DNA of 64,000 bases, from assembly GCA_022539475.1 (NCBI GenBank), contig VCMS01000013.1, positions 124,001 to 188,000 of the forward strand. Direction: 5' to 3'. Below, in pieces: positions 52,603-63,300 of the stretch (its first letter is position 1; each line of letters starts with the position of its first letter). Below the pieces are notes generated by a model. The model was not told the origin of the DNA, made no database searches, and saw only the letters and a list, made by a program, of their open reading frames with translations. A program made the position numbers and the translations under genes. The stretch comes from Gracilaria domingensis (lineage: Eukaryota; Rhodophyta; Florideophyceae; Gracilariales; Gracilariaceae).

Positions 52603-53211
52603 ATGCCGCGCACCTCGCCCCAGTCGCTGGCGCTGCTGTTCACCGAGGACGATCTGGGTGATCTGTACTCGTGCGCGCCCGCGCCCTGCAAGCCAGAGCC
52701 GCAGCAGGACGACATCCTGGCCGCGCTGCTGCGCGCCATCGCGTCGCGTCGGCCGCCATCGCCGCCATCGCCGCCATCGCCGCCCTCACCGCCGTCGCCG
52801 CCGCCGCTGTCGCTGCCGCTGCGCATGCCGTCGCCGCCGCCATCGCCGGTCACGCCCATCCCGCTGTGCGCCACGCCGCGCAAGAAGGCGCGCTCGCGGC
52901 GGCGCTCGCCGCTGCCGCCCAGCCCGTCGCGCTTCTGTCACGTGTGCGCGCGCACGCAAAAGTCGGAGAAGATCTTCTGCGCAAACCTGCACACGGAGAA
53001 GAAGTGCCGCAAGGCGGTGTGCCGCCCGTGCTTCCGCGAGATGAAGTGGGACTTTGACGACGCCAAGCTCAGCGGCACCTGGCTGTGCCCGCACTGCCGC
53101 GGAATCTGCCACTCGGTACCGAGGGCGCGCTGCCACATCTACACTAAGACTAACCTCAAGAGAAAGGCGTCGCGTCTGCTGGGCGCGGCCGCCAGCAACG
53201 AGCCGTGTTAG
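52603..53211 (+). CDS. CDCA7-like zinc-finger protein (4CXXC_R1 type)
   Basis: The product is 202 residues. A short acidic N-terminus (FTEDDLGDLY) is followed by a PPS repeat (residues 51-67), a basic patch (RKKARSRRRS) and a C-terminal Cys-rich module. Its metal ligands appear to be C112, C115, C126, C135, C140, C143, C162, C165, C169 and C177, with CHVC, CRPC and WLCPHCRGIC as landmarks. CDCA7 proteins bring the HELLS/DDM1 remodeller to hemimethylated DNA and support maintenance methylation. This protein is much smaller than animal CDCA7 and lacks the usual CNCSxC ending after CRGIC. The family call rests on the finger alone. A poly(A) signal AATAAA lies at 53279-53284. Confidence 0.75.
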   Translation: MPRTSPQSLALLFTEDDLGDLYSCAPAPCKPEPQQDDILAALLRAIASRRPPSPPSPPSPPSPPSPPPLSLPLRMPSPPPSPVTPIPLCATPRKKARSRRRSPLPPSPSRFCHVCARTQKSEKIFCANLHTEKKCRKAVCRPCFREMKWDFDDAKLSGTWLCPHCRGICHSVPRARCHIYTKTNLKRKASRLLGAAASNEPC

Positions 53212-53278
53212 GCGCCGTCATCATCGCCGGCTGCCGCCGCACTTTTAGCTTGTTTGTCATTGCAATCGTTTGGTACGC

Positions 53279-53284
53279 AATAAA
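53279..53284 (+). terminator. Candidate poly(A) signal of the CDCA7-like gene
   Basis: AATAAA occurs 68 nt after the stop codon, followed by a CATCATCATC run. Confidence 0.45.
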
Positions 53285-53507
53285 TCATCATCATCACCAA
53301 CACCGTAACCGTCCCCCGCAGTAGCGCCCCCTGCTGCGCGCCTACGCAGCCGGCTGCTACACGCCACGCGCATCGTCGCCGCACTGCGTGTGTGTGTGCG
53401 CAGCTTACCGCCGCGCGCTGCGCGCATCACGTAATTGCGCGCCGCGCGCGCACAAGAGCGAGCTACTTACACACGAAGCAAACAGCGCGCGGCACACGCG
53501 TCACGTC

Positions 53508-54023
53508 ATGGCCCCCCCGCGCCGCAACCCGCCGCGCAGCTGCCGCGCCGCCTCCGCCTCCGGCGCAGACGCAGACGCAGCCGCCGCCGCCGCCGCCCCC
53601 TCCCCTTCCCCGCCGTCGTCCTCGTCATCGCCGTCGCCGACGCCGCCGCCGACGCCGCCGCCGCGCGCGCAGCGCGGCCCCGCGCGCCGCGTCGACGCCG
53701 CACGTGCGCGCCAACGCGCGCCCGCGCCGTCATACGATGACGGCGCCGCAGCGCTCACGGACGCGCAGCGCCAACTCGTGGACGGCGTGTTTGGCGCGTT
53801 CGACAAACAGCGCGGCGCGCGCATTACGTACTCGCACGTCATGGGCGTGGCCGATCGCCACGGTCTGTCCTTCTCGGCGCGTGACGTGCACGATATGATA
53901 CGCTTTTGGGATGCAACGCGTGTTGGCAGTTTGTCGCTGCACGACTTTCGCCGCCTGGCCGTGGAGTGCGCGTTGGTCAGCCCGCCGCCGCGCCACCAGC
54001 GCCACAGCCACGGCGATGAGTGA
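53508..54023 (+). CDS. Protein with two degenerate EF-hands
   Basis: The product is 171 residues from the ATG inside TCACGTCATG. The first ~85 residues are Ala/Ser/Pro-rich low complexity. Residues about 95-160 have the helix-loop-helix rhythm of a centrin/calmodulin-like pair: VFGAFDKQRGARITYSHVM and MIRFWDATRVGSLSLHDF. Loop position 12 is His in the first and Asp in the second rather than Glu, and other ligands are missing, so calcium binding is doubtful. The gene starts 297 bp after the CDCA7-like stop and converges with the WD-repeat gene. Confidence 0.6.
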   Translation: MAPPRRNPPRSCRAASASGADADAAAAAAAPSPSPPSSSSSPSPTPPPTPPPRAQRGPARRVDAARARQRAPAPSYDDGAAALTDAQRQLVDGVFGAFDKQRGARITYSHVMGVADRHGLSFSARDVHDMIRFWDATRVGSLSLHDFRRLAVECALVSPPPRHQRHSHGDE

Positions 54024-54128
54024 TGTGCAACGTATCTTTATCAATCCGCCGTGATACAGCGGTACAGGTATCTACACCTACACGCTGGTAAAAATCTGTG
54101 TACAAGGCTGTACGCCAGAGCAAATCTC

Positions 54129-55397
54129 TCATTCACGGCTGGCGCGCAGTAGATAGAACGCGCCGCTTTCGCTCATGGCGCCGATTTCTTCGCCGTCCGC
54201 GCAGCGCCTCGCGATGCCCACCACGCGAACGTCCGCCCTGAAGCCGAACGCGCGTCTGGCGCTCTTGGCGTTGGCGCCGGAGATCATGAGCGACTGCGTT
54301 GATCCGCGCTGCTTGAGGCGGCGCGCCATGCGGTCGCTCCACGCGCCGCACGCCACTTCGTTATCCACGCTACACACGTACGCCATGCCGGGCAGGTCGC
54401 GGCTCAGCAGCGCGGCGGCCACTTCGTACTTGAGGCACGACGGCCACCTCTCGCGCACGCCCATCATGCGCACGTCAAACAGGTGCAGCACGCGGTCCAT
54501 TCCGGCGGCGGCGATCAGCGAGCCGTCGCGCGCCGCGTCCATGCACAGCAGCGTGGCGTGCGCGACGGTGCGGCGCGCCACGCAGCCTCGACTCTCGCCC
54601 ACGCGCGCGTCGAACAGCGACAACTGTTTGCGCTCGGCGACGCCAATCAGCTCGGCGTCGCCGCAAAACGCGGCTGCCTGCGGCGTGGCAATGGTGGCAA
54701 ATGTGCGCACCGCCGTGTCGGCGTCGAACAAAGTAACGTCGCGGTACATCTGTCGCGTGATGGCGCTCGTCGAAGGGTGGTTTGGTCGCAGCGACACGCC
54801 GCACCATCCCGCCTCTCCGTCCGTCAAACAGGTGGGTGACAGCACATAACAGCTCGTATTGTTTCTTGTCGCTGATTGGTTTTCGTTAGCCGTTGCGTTT
54901 TGTTGCTCGCTTGACGTAACAATACATCTTCCGTACGCATCTACTGATGCAATTCTGCACTCGTCGGCACTCACGGACTGAATCTCAGCGCGGTGCGTGC
55001 TGTGGATGGCGAATCTCTCCGCGTGAATTCGCGCAAACGGGCACGGAGTTAGGTAATCGTCGGCAACGGCGCTGGTGACCACGTCTGCGCGCTCACAAGA
55101 CTGCTGTTGCTGCCCTTCAACGGTGGCTTGCTTTGTGGCGTCATACGGCGGCTCGCTATCAGTTCGGGTGCGTTTCCTCGTTGGAGAGCACGTCAATTTG
55201 TATGCCACGGTGCGGCTGGCGAAAACGAAGCAACCGTCGGCGGTGGCTGCCAAGCGGGACGCCTGCACGCCGGCGGCGGAGAGCGGTAGCTTGACGCTCC
55301 CTTCATTCACAACGCCGCGAAACAGCTGCTGTTGGCCGGTGGGGAACGCATGTTTCGAGAGCGGCGGTTCAGCGACTGCGGGCGAAATCTTTTCCAT
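54129..55397 (-). CDS. WD40-repeat protein of unknown role
   Basis: The product is 422 residues from ATG 55397; the codon just upstream is a GTG in frame. At least four to five degenerate WD-like repeats are visible, clearest in DVTLFDADTAVRTFATI, KQLSLFDAR and DGSLIAAAGMDRVLHLFDVR. The N-terminal third contains a polar Gln/Thr insert. The pattern suggests a beta-propeller scaffold. I cannot match it to a named subfamily. Its start faces a G-rich stretch at 55440-55490. Confidence 0.65.
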   Translation of the reverse strand: MEKISPAVAEPPLSKHAFPTGQQQLFRGVVNEGSVKLPLSAAGVQASRLAATADGCFVFASRTVAYKLTCSPTRKRTRTDSEPPYDATKQATVEGQQQQSCERADVVTSAVADDYLTPCPFARIHAERFAIHSTHRAEIQSVSADECRIASVDAYGRCIVTSSEQQNATANENQSATRNNTSCYVLSPTCLTDGEAGWCGVSLRPNHPSTSAITRQMYRDVTLFDADTAVRTFATIATPQAAAFCGDAELIGVAERKQLSLFDARVGESRGCVARRTVAHATLLCMDAARDGSLIAAAGMDRVLHLFDVRMMGVRERWPSCLKYEVAAALLSRDLPGMAYVCSVDNEVACGAWSDRMARRLKQRGSTQSLMISGANAKSARRAFGFRADVRVVGIARRCADGEEIGAMSESGAFYLLRASRE

Positions 55398-57016
55398 CAC
55401 GATTTGCTTCCCGTTTCAGATCTTTTTCGCGCGTGTAGCCGCCTGGGGGGGCGGGTAGGGGGGGGGGGGGGTGGGGGCCGCCGTGGGGGAAGCGCAGCTG
55501 TATTACAGCGCAGAGACGACCCTTCGCGGCTGGAAGCTCACCAGTTACACGCGCCGCATGGGCGAGATACGGCGGCGTGCCAAACGATTCGTCGAGCGCG
55601 GCATGTGCTGCGGCCGTTGGGGGGCTGAATCAAGGCGGGGGGGGGGGAGGAGGACGATGCCGTGCAGCTGCAGCTCGACGGCGCAAAAAATCTTCGCTTT
55701 TGCGGAACGAAATGTCGCGGCGGCGAGATCGCGTCCCGCGCAGCGCCGCCGCCGGCGCGCGCAGCGGCGGCGGCGGCGGCGGCGGCGGCGGCAGGCAAGT
55801 TCCACTGAGCAGATTTTGCAGGTGCACTTGCAGCGTTACAGGGGCGTCTGCCGTGGAGCACAACAACGCGTCGACTGCTGTTTCGCATGTCATGAGATAC
55901 GCCGAAAAAAAATCATACCCTACAGAGGTAGCCTTGCAGCGCGCCCGCCGCGCCCGCCGCGCGCATGCGCGCCGCGTCACTCGCGGCTGTGCCACTGCGC
56001 ATGCGAGGCACCATCAAGGACGCTTCCGTGTATGTTCCCCCCACACATGTGCACGTCTCGCCTTCAGCGCTGCAGCCGATGGAATGCTTTCCATCCGCCC
56101 TTTTTCGTGCGCGAGTCGTGTTGAAGTGCCCGCCCGCTGGCCTACCGCCGCCCCCCAGAGGGGCCTACTGTGCGACGACGTGTCGTCTGGCTGCTTTAGA
56201 GCTTGGCGTTGTCAAATTGACTTCGCTTCTGCCGCGTTCGCTTGCTGTTGTGCACGCTTCCGTAATGTTCAGCCGAGAACGTCTGTCGGCACGTTCGCCG
56301 TCGATGAGGGTTTTCTGAATCACTTTGCCTTGTGTAAATGCACCTGGTGCTGCAAGGCCAAGGATACCCTTGCGCATCTGTCTCTTCGTTGCGAAAAGGC
56401 ATGTGTACAAATTCAGCCAAGTCAACGATGGACGCGCGGAGGAAGAACGAGCGCGAGTGCGACTCATCGAGCACCCCCGCCCCATTGAGCAAGTGCCATC
56501 CCACGGCTAGAACGGTTAATGAGTGAGAGCACTTGCACAGCACGCCGCTGTGCAAACAGTGGTGTCCGTGTGCTGCCACTTGAGAGCAGCTACAATCGCC
56601 GCTGCTATGCTCCTCGCCTTTTATTGCAAGTGACAAAGCTAGAGCGCATTTCCATCAAAGCACTTGTTGCAGTACATCTATGCACGCGAGCCGAGTCAAC
56701 TCTCATCAGCATGGCGAGAAGCAGCCGCCATCAAATCGTATCATGTACCGCGGCTGCGCACCACTGTGATGAGCACGGAAAACATGCTGCACGCATCGTA
56801 TGTTGGAGATGGAGGGGAAACAACACCGCAGCCGTACCAACTCCATACTATCAACATGCGCACGTGCACCACAACAGTGCAAGTGCTGCATTGAACTAAG
56901 GCATGGGCGGGTTACAAGGCTACCGACGGCGCAGAACGCCACAAACGTGGCTTTAGTAGAAACTGGTAAAAAAAAAACCGCACAAGAAGAGGAGTGTCGA
57001 CAGTATCACACTAACA
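55398..57016. other. GC-rich intergenic stretch with G-runs and a CGG repeat
   Basis: It holds G-runs of up to about 12-13 near 55458-55470 and 55636-55647 and a (CGG)n run of about nine units at 55764-55791. Long frames across it (for example 55577-56488) are Ala/Arg/Ser-rich and compositional. From 56500 to 57016 nothing is recognised. Confidence 0.55.
55764..55791. repeat. (CGG)9 trinucleotide repeat
   Basis: An uninterrupted CGG run lies in a GC-rich island. Confidence 0.85.
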
Positions 57017-57592
57017 CTACGCTGCTTTTGGCAGCTCGACAGGGGTGTCTTCAACAGGTGCTTCCGCCGCAGGCGCTTCAACGGCTGACGCAGGTGGAGC
57101 CGGAGCTGGAGTGATGTCATTGGCGGTTTCAATCGCAGCGTCTACGGCGGCATTGATCGCTTCGGCGCTTTCGTCGATCACATCGAGAATGGGTTGCACC
57201 ACGGGCACCTCTTCGGCGGCTGGCTCGGCCGGAGGCGCTTCTGGCTGCTCATCGGCCTCCTCCTCCTCTTCCTCCTCCTCCGCGGCGGCCTTGACAACGT
57301 AGGTTCCAAGGTCGTCCTTTCCGAGCGCCTTGGAGTCAATAATGCTAGAATCAGCGCCGAAAATGCTGGTAGAATTCTTCTTCGAATCAGACCAAAGAGG
57401 CACCACCTCGTCGACGTCGTCGACCAGAGAGCCCGTGCCCCGCCTGCCCTTGTTCCAAGCCACAGTGGGATGACGCGCCTTGTTGATGAGCGACGCGGTC
57501 ATAACGCCCAGCGCGGCGGCCATGGCGCCAATTAGAGGGTACACCTCGGGCTTGAGCCAAACCTTGCGGAAGTGCGCCCATCCGGACGCCAT
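57017..57592 (-). CDS. B12D/MLRQ-family protein with a long acidic C-terminal extension
   Basis: The product is 191 residues from ATG 57592. Residues 1-50 match the B12D/NDUFA4 (MLRQ) family: VWLKPEVYPLIGAMAAA, then a single membrane span and HPTVAWNKGRRG. These are small mitochondrial inner-membrane proteins linked to respiratory complexes and are normally about 80-90 residues. Here about 130 extra residues follow, with E8 (AAAEEEEEEEEADEQPE) and Ala/Pro/Glu/Val-rich sequence to the end. The frame upstream of 57592 is open but unlike the family. It is divergent from CSP41b. Confidence 0.78.
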   Translation of the reverse strand: MASGWAHFRKVWLKPEVYPLIGAMAAALGVMTASLINKARHPTVAWNKGRRGTGSLVDDVDEVVPLWSDSKKNSTSIFGADSSIIDSKALGKDDLGTYVVKAAAEEEEEEEEADEQPEAPPAEPAAEEVPVVQPILDVIDESAEAINAAVDAAIETANDITPAPAPPASAVEAPAAEAPVEDTPVELPKAA

Positions 57593-58026
57593 GACGGAGC
57601 AGCGGTAGCAGCGAAGCAGCAGACAAGCAGCACGCCGAGATCGCAGCGGACGCACGGCGGAGCGGCGCGCGGTGCCGTAGCCGAATGCGCGACGCGCCGC
57701 GCGATCGATCGCGCTTCGTGCTTTGGCGCTGCGCGCCGAGATGACCGCGCGTTGATTGGGTGGCGGCGCGCGCGCTGGCCACGTGGCGCGCCTTGCAGTG
57801 TAAGAACGAAACGGCTCGCGCTGGCGGTGGAGACGACGCCGGGCGCTTCTTGGCCACCCATCGCGGCGCGTGGCTGCGCTGATCTGCGGCGGCTCGGCAC
57901 CGCGAGCAATGCGCGCGTCGCGCGGCGCGTCGCGGCGCGCGCTCGCCGCCTTTGATGCGCGCTGTCGCTTCCGCGTGCGCCGCCGCTGCTGCGCCGCGCA
58001 GCCTCCCGCTCTTCTTCTGCGCAGCG
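57593..58026. promoter_or_regulatory. GC-rich bidirectional promoter between the B12D-like gene and CSP41b
   Basis: At most 434 bp separate the two divergent starts. The stretch is CGCG-rich with a CCAAT box (ATTGG near 57755). Confidence 0.45.
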
Positions 58027-59232
58027 ATGGCCCCGACCTTGGCTTTCGCGTCGCCGGCCGCTCTTGCGGCGCCCACCGCCGCGTCGTTCTCGTCGTCCTT
58101 CGTGCCCCGCCAGTCGCCCGCCTCCCGCCCCAGAGCGCGTCGGGCGCGCGTTGTGCTGCCGCACCGCCAGCAGTACGCGCGTCGGCATGGCGCTGCTGTC
58201 GTGCGTGCCATGGCTGCCTCTCTGGCCGGCAAGCGCATCCTCGTCATTGGAGGCACGCGCTTCTCAGGTCTGTACCTTGTGCACGAGCTCGCCAATCGGG
58301 GCGCCGAGGTCGTCATTCTGAATCGCGGCTCCAAGCAGATTGGCGACCGCTCTCTCATGCTTCCTGGCGAGAGTGACCAGCACTTTGCCGAGCGTAACGC
58401 CAGAACGTCTTCGCTGATTGCCGATAGAACCGACGCCGATGCGCTCAAGGCTGCGCTGCAGGGTCAGAGCTTTGACGTCATTTATGATAACAATGGGCGT
58501 AAGCTTTCAGACTCGGCACCTCTCATCGATGTAGCAAACGAAATGGGCGCCCATTTCGTGTACATGTCGTCTGCTGGAGTGTATCTCAAGTCGGAAGTCA
58601 TGCCTCATATTGAGGGTGACGCCACTGATCCCAAGTCCAGACATAAGGGGAAGCTTGACACCGAAGAATACCTGCGCGCCTCAGGAATCAATTTCACTGC
58701 TATCAGACCCACGTATATTTACGGCGCACTCAACTACAATCCCTTGGAGCGGTGGTTCTTGGAGCGAATTGACAAGGGAAGGCCCATCTGTGTCCCGGGG
58801 CATGGAGCCCATCTCACCGGTCTGGGTCATGTTCGCGACCTTGCTTCTGCGATGGCTGCCTGTGCGTCAAACCCCACGGCGTATGGGCAGGTCTACAACA
58901 TTCAGGACCGCACTGCTGTTTCCTTTGATGGTGTGGCTAGACTTTTTGCACAGGCAATGGGAAAGCCGGAACCGGAGATTGTGCACTACAATCCCAAGGA
59001 CTATGACTTTGGCAAGAAGAAGGCTTTTCCATTTCGGCCTCAACACTTTTTCTGTTCTCCCACTAAGGCGCTCCGGGAACTTGATTGGACTATTGAGTAT
59101 GACTTGGCGAAAGGTATTCAGGACGCTTATGAAAACGACTTCCTTGCAGTGAAGGCAGGTGGCGGCCTGAAGAATGACTTTGAGACTGATGATATCATCC
59201 TCAATGCCGTCAAGGGTGCTTCCGTCGTTTAG
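58027..59232 (+). CDS. Chloroplast stem-loop binding protein CSP41b-like (SDR/epimerase fold)
   Basis: The product is 401 residues from ATG 58027; an in-frame ATG at 57955 would add 24. A transit-like leader (MAPTLAFASPAALAAP, then an Arg-rich stretch) precedes the Rossmann start ILVIGGTRFSGLYLV at about residue 70. Family stretches include VILNRG, VIYDNNGR, FVYMSSAGVY, LDTEEYLRASGINFTAIRPTYIYG, GLGHVRDLA and the late FPFRPQHFFCS. CSP41 proteins bind and stabilise plastid RNAs and derive from cyanobacterial epimerases. The typical SDR Tyr-x3-Lys is not evident. Confidence 0.88.
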   Translation: MAPTLAFASPAALAAPTAASFSSSFVPRQSPASRPRARRARVVLPHRQQYARRHGAAVVRAMAASLAGKRILVIGGTRFSGLYLVHELANRGAEVVILNRGSKQIGDRSLMLPGESDQHFAERNARTSSLIADRTDADALKAALQGQSFDVIYDNNGRKLSDSAPLIDVANEMGAHFVYMSSAGVYLKSEVMPHIEGDATDPKSRHKGKLDTEEYLRASGINFTAIRPTYIYGALNYNPLERWFLERIDKGRPICVPGHGAHLTGLGHVRDLASAMAACASNPTAYGQVYNIQDRTAVSFDGVARLFAQAMGKPEPEIVHYNPKDYDFGKKKAFPFRPQHFFCSPTKALRELDWTIEYDLAKGIQDAYENDFLAVKAGGGLKNDFETDDIILNAVKGASVV

Positions 59233-60377
59233 AGATTGCCCGCGTTTATGCTGGCAATCCTCCCACAATTTGGGAGGCAAATATTTTCACTTCTACTAGA
59301 AGTCACACTTGTTTTTGTAAAGGATGCACACCCACTGTAGGTAGATGCAGTATCAGCCCGAGGACGAGAGGTTTGCGATTCACGATGGCGGGAAGTCTTG
59401 GCAACCTTCCCTTGCACAAGATATCTACACCCCGTGCTTTCGTCAAGTATCCTTTCTCTTCTACACGCCGATGGTTTCACGTTTAAGCTATCATCTGTCA
59501 CACAGAGTGGGTTTTGGCAGTGCCGAACGTGCTATTTCTGAGAAATGATGCCACTGGTGAAGCACGACTCTGTTCCTTGACGCAAGCGCATTGCGAAATG
59601 CAAAACCTATCGTCATCACCGTGTGACAGAAAGAACACAGGAGTTCACCGTGGATTGCTGGAGGGTGCGTTAAGCAAGGTACAGAGCGAACGTGCTTTCA
59701 GGCTCAAAGATTCTGTCTAAAGATGAGCCCCAACCAATGCAAGCAATACATCGAAAAGTCGTTTTGAGTGCAGAGTTTGTCACGCAAGAACCTGGTCCAA
59801 GGGTATCACATGAAATATGTAAAAAGTACATCCCCCAGCTCGTCGACGTGAGTTGTACTAAGAAATTTCTTTCACCAAGGCCTCCATGCCTACCTCATGG
59901 CAAGATTTCTTTGCATTTCTATAACTGCTCGCACCCACTCATACATTTGAAACGAGAATATCCAAGATGATTATGGTAAACCGCCAAGATATGCACATCT
60001 TTTCGCTCTCGAAGGGTGGCTCCGCGATGTTAGTTTGAATTTCCAACGTGTTGCCCGTGAGCGAAACTACGGCGACTGACTTCGCTTTGAGAGGGCTTGC
60101 ACTACTCTGCTTCGTGCCGCACCTTTGTAGTGTATACCACTGCAAAGGCTTTCTCTGTTGTCAAAATGTTCGTTTTCGTGATTTCAGAATGTTAGTTCTG
60201 TTTGCCTCCAAACACTGGAAGAAGAACATTAGTCATTCGTGAGTTCAAATTCGTTGTCACAGTGTCTCAAACGCTTATCGTGAAATCATCTCATATCGGT
60301 TCACCCGTGTCCTTTTTGTTCCTCCAACCCCTTCCTTAAGACGGTGGGACGAAGAAGGAGGAATGCAGGGTAACATA
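59233..60377. other. Intergenic upstream of the large REJ-like gene
   Basis: A small inverted repeat (CCTCCCA/TGGGAGG, 5-nt loop) lies at about 59258-59276, in the 3' flank of CSP41b. Nothing else is recognised. Confidence 0.5.
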
Positions 60378-63300
60378 ATGGTTAAAAGTCGTTGTGGGAC
60401 ATCTCTCCCATTGCTCTTTCGATGGTTTTTGTTGCTAGTTCCTTTTCTCCTAACACGCGCGACGGCTTCCAGAAACGATATTGTGAGTATACCGGCATTA
60501 GACTTCTTTCGCCCCCAGACTCTTCGAACTGGTTTCTTGAACCAATCATTTCATGAAGAAACGGTGGTACTACTTCAGGAAAATGGTGAAGTCGATCATT
60601 TAAAGATCTTTGTTCTGGAAATGCCGGAGGGAGTTCTTGCAGAAGAAGTAGTTCTTGAACAGTCAAGTTCAAATGAGCTGGTTTTGAATACGACAAACAA
60701 TGATAATCTCATTACATCGTTCTCAGGCGGGGGAGCTATGAATATCACATGTACGCTTTCTTTCGACAATTTCGTGGGGAAGACTGAATACAAGCTTACG
60801 GCAATCCGAAGTACAACTGGAGAAGTTATCAGTACAGTTACTGTTCCATACATTATTGTTGGAATAACTCTCTACGTTGAGAAATCAGAGGGATCGTATC
60901 AAGTCGTGTCTGGAGAAGGCAACCGCTATTCTGTTCCATACGAGAAGGTCATAGACGGAACCGTTACGAGGGACCACAAGATACTATCCTTGTTTCAATA
61001 TGCTGATGGGACATCTAGCTCTGGAACGCTCTCAGATTCGATACAGCATGGAAATACTATTGAAACGACTCCCGTGAACGTCAAAGCACAGGTTCTGCAT
61101 GACGCCTCCGTCTGTTCAATCGCCTCGCTTGGTCGACTAAATCAAGACAATGTCCTACAACTACCTCAGGGATGCGGATATGGGTTCTACACTGACCTAT
61201 CAGGAAGCCTATGTTTCGGCCTCATGTTTCAACCGTATCGCGTTGGAAAGTTTGCCATCAGGTTCTCTTGGTCAGGGATTACATCACAGTATGCACCACT
61301 TGCTGAAGAGATTCTGGAGCTCGATCTGAATGTAGTGATCAGCGGAAAACCACCAGTTGCGGTATATGGTATTGCTCCAGATCATGGCTTCCTTCGCCCT
61401 GAGGGAGGTCAGAATTTGAAGTTAAGCTTCTTCAACGCCGATCTGTACAACATTTCTTCCTACTATATCGAGGTTCGAAACGTCAGTAACGCGTTCTCCA
61501 TGATTGCGGGAAGCTTTCAGCAAATTGGTTTTCCTGAATTCGCGCAGAGAATGTCCTTCATTTCAGAACCAGGGCATGGGTCCTCGTTAAACTGGACTTT
61601 GTTTTGCCAAGTTGACAATGTCACGAGTGGAGTTCTGAGCCGTGAAATCCAAGCTGCAGTTTACGTTCCTGGCTTTTCATCATTGTTCACTTATGACACT
61701 CAGAAGCTACGAATTGACTCGATTAACCCAGAGTATGGGAATGAGGAGGGTGGACAATCCATTCAAATTCAGGGGTACTTTCCTTTCTTCGACCCTGACG
61801 TTGATTCTCTGTACTTCTCTAACGTGAAGATCGTCAAGAGGTATTTCATATCATATTCGGAAAATCTTATCGTGATAACCTCGCCTCCTCGTGCAGAGCT
61901 TGGCTCTAGTTACGAGTATCTAGTCCATGTTCAGATGGGATATGCAGAATCAAATAAGGCCTACTTCCGATACATTGTCAGAAATGCAGTGGTTCGTATT
62001 ACACAATCTGGAACCTCCGAGATTGATCATTCCACTTTCCGCGTCGGGGACTGCACGCCAGTAAGGTTCACAGCGGTGGTTATTCCTTTCACGAGCCAAA
62101 TTCAGTCGTATCTTTGGACATTGCACTTCAGCGGAGATGTGCAAAATGATCTTCTAAAGACGGCCAACTTCTCCTCTACAGACCCCGCTGCACAGACACT
62201 TGAGCTCCGTCCGGAGTGGTTCGAAGCAGGTTTGTACGCACTAAAGATAACTGTGTCCATGATTGGAACAGTTGTGGAGAACGAAATCTTCTTGCTTCGC
62301 GAGCATATTGTTTCAATTGGAGCATTTATCTTGAAGCCTCCGGATCGCTACATTGCGAGTCCCGATACTCCTCTTCGACTTTCGGCGGTCGTAACACCTC
62401 CGGGAGAGTGCTACGTCGGAAACTCTAGCATGATTTTCGAGTGGGAAGCATTTGGCCAAGTTCAGCGGTACTCAGCTCTAAATACTACTGGCACTCCAGC
62501 AGTTGGTGAACTAACCGACACACCAGCGCGACTGGGCTGGGAATACGTTGTTCCTCGAGAAAGTTTAACAACCGGCAATCACACGGTAACCTTTAAGGTG
62601 TGGATGCGGGAGCGTGATATGATTTTAGGACAAGCTCAGTCATACGTTCTCATTGATCCCTCGCCTCTGGTTGCAGTCATTCGGGAAGGGGAAGAATCTG
62701 TTACAGTGAACAGTCACACTACACTGAGTCTGTATGGCAATAACTCGTATGATCCCGATGTACTATCTGGCTCTCGTAACTCCGGCCTTTCGTACGAATG
62801 GCTTTGTCGTCAGTCGGCGAAGAACAACTTCACCCTCGAAGAATCCAGTACTTGTGACGATGTTCTTGTACCAGACTCATTCACGTCGTCGTTCACCATT
62901 CCTATCCACGTAGTGGAAGCGCTTGGGGACGTGAACTTCATCCAGTACAAGTTAATTGTAAGGAAGGGCATGGATCGAGTATCAAGCGCTCAATCTTTGA
63001 CAGTCATTGTGCAAAATGGTGGTTCCCAACCGCATCTAGATGATTATTCTCTTCAGCTGACCAATGTAGATGACAGCGTACTGGACTGGAACCATGTCCC
63101 GCATTACGAGCAGACAATCATCAATGTCGGGGCAGGATCTAATATAACATGGACCTACGAACTTTTGGAACCTTCAGTTCCAGATTTCTTTTCTTCTAGT
63201 GTCATCAACAATCCTTTGTTTTACTCAGAAGAATCGAATATCTTCTCGGTTTCGGGAAATACGAAGCCCCTTGGCATAGAGGCTGGGAAAATGAAGCCGT

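Noticed and set aside
52220-53057. Long frames in other phases across the CDCA7-like gene
   Set aside because: Compositional; only the frame from 52603 carries the ordered Cys module.
55577-56488. 303-codon plus-strand frame
   Set aside because: It crosses G-runs and a CGG repeat, has low-complexity sequence and no family-like motif.
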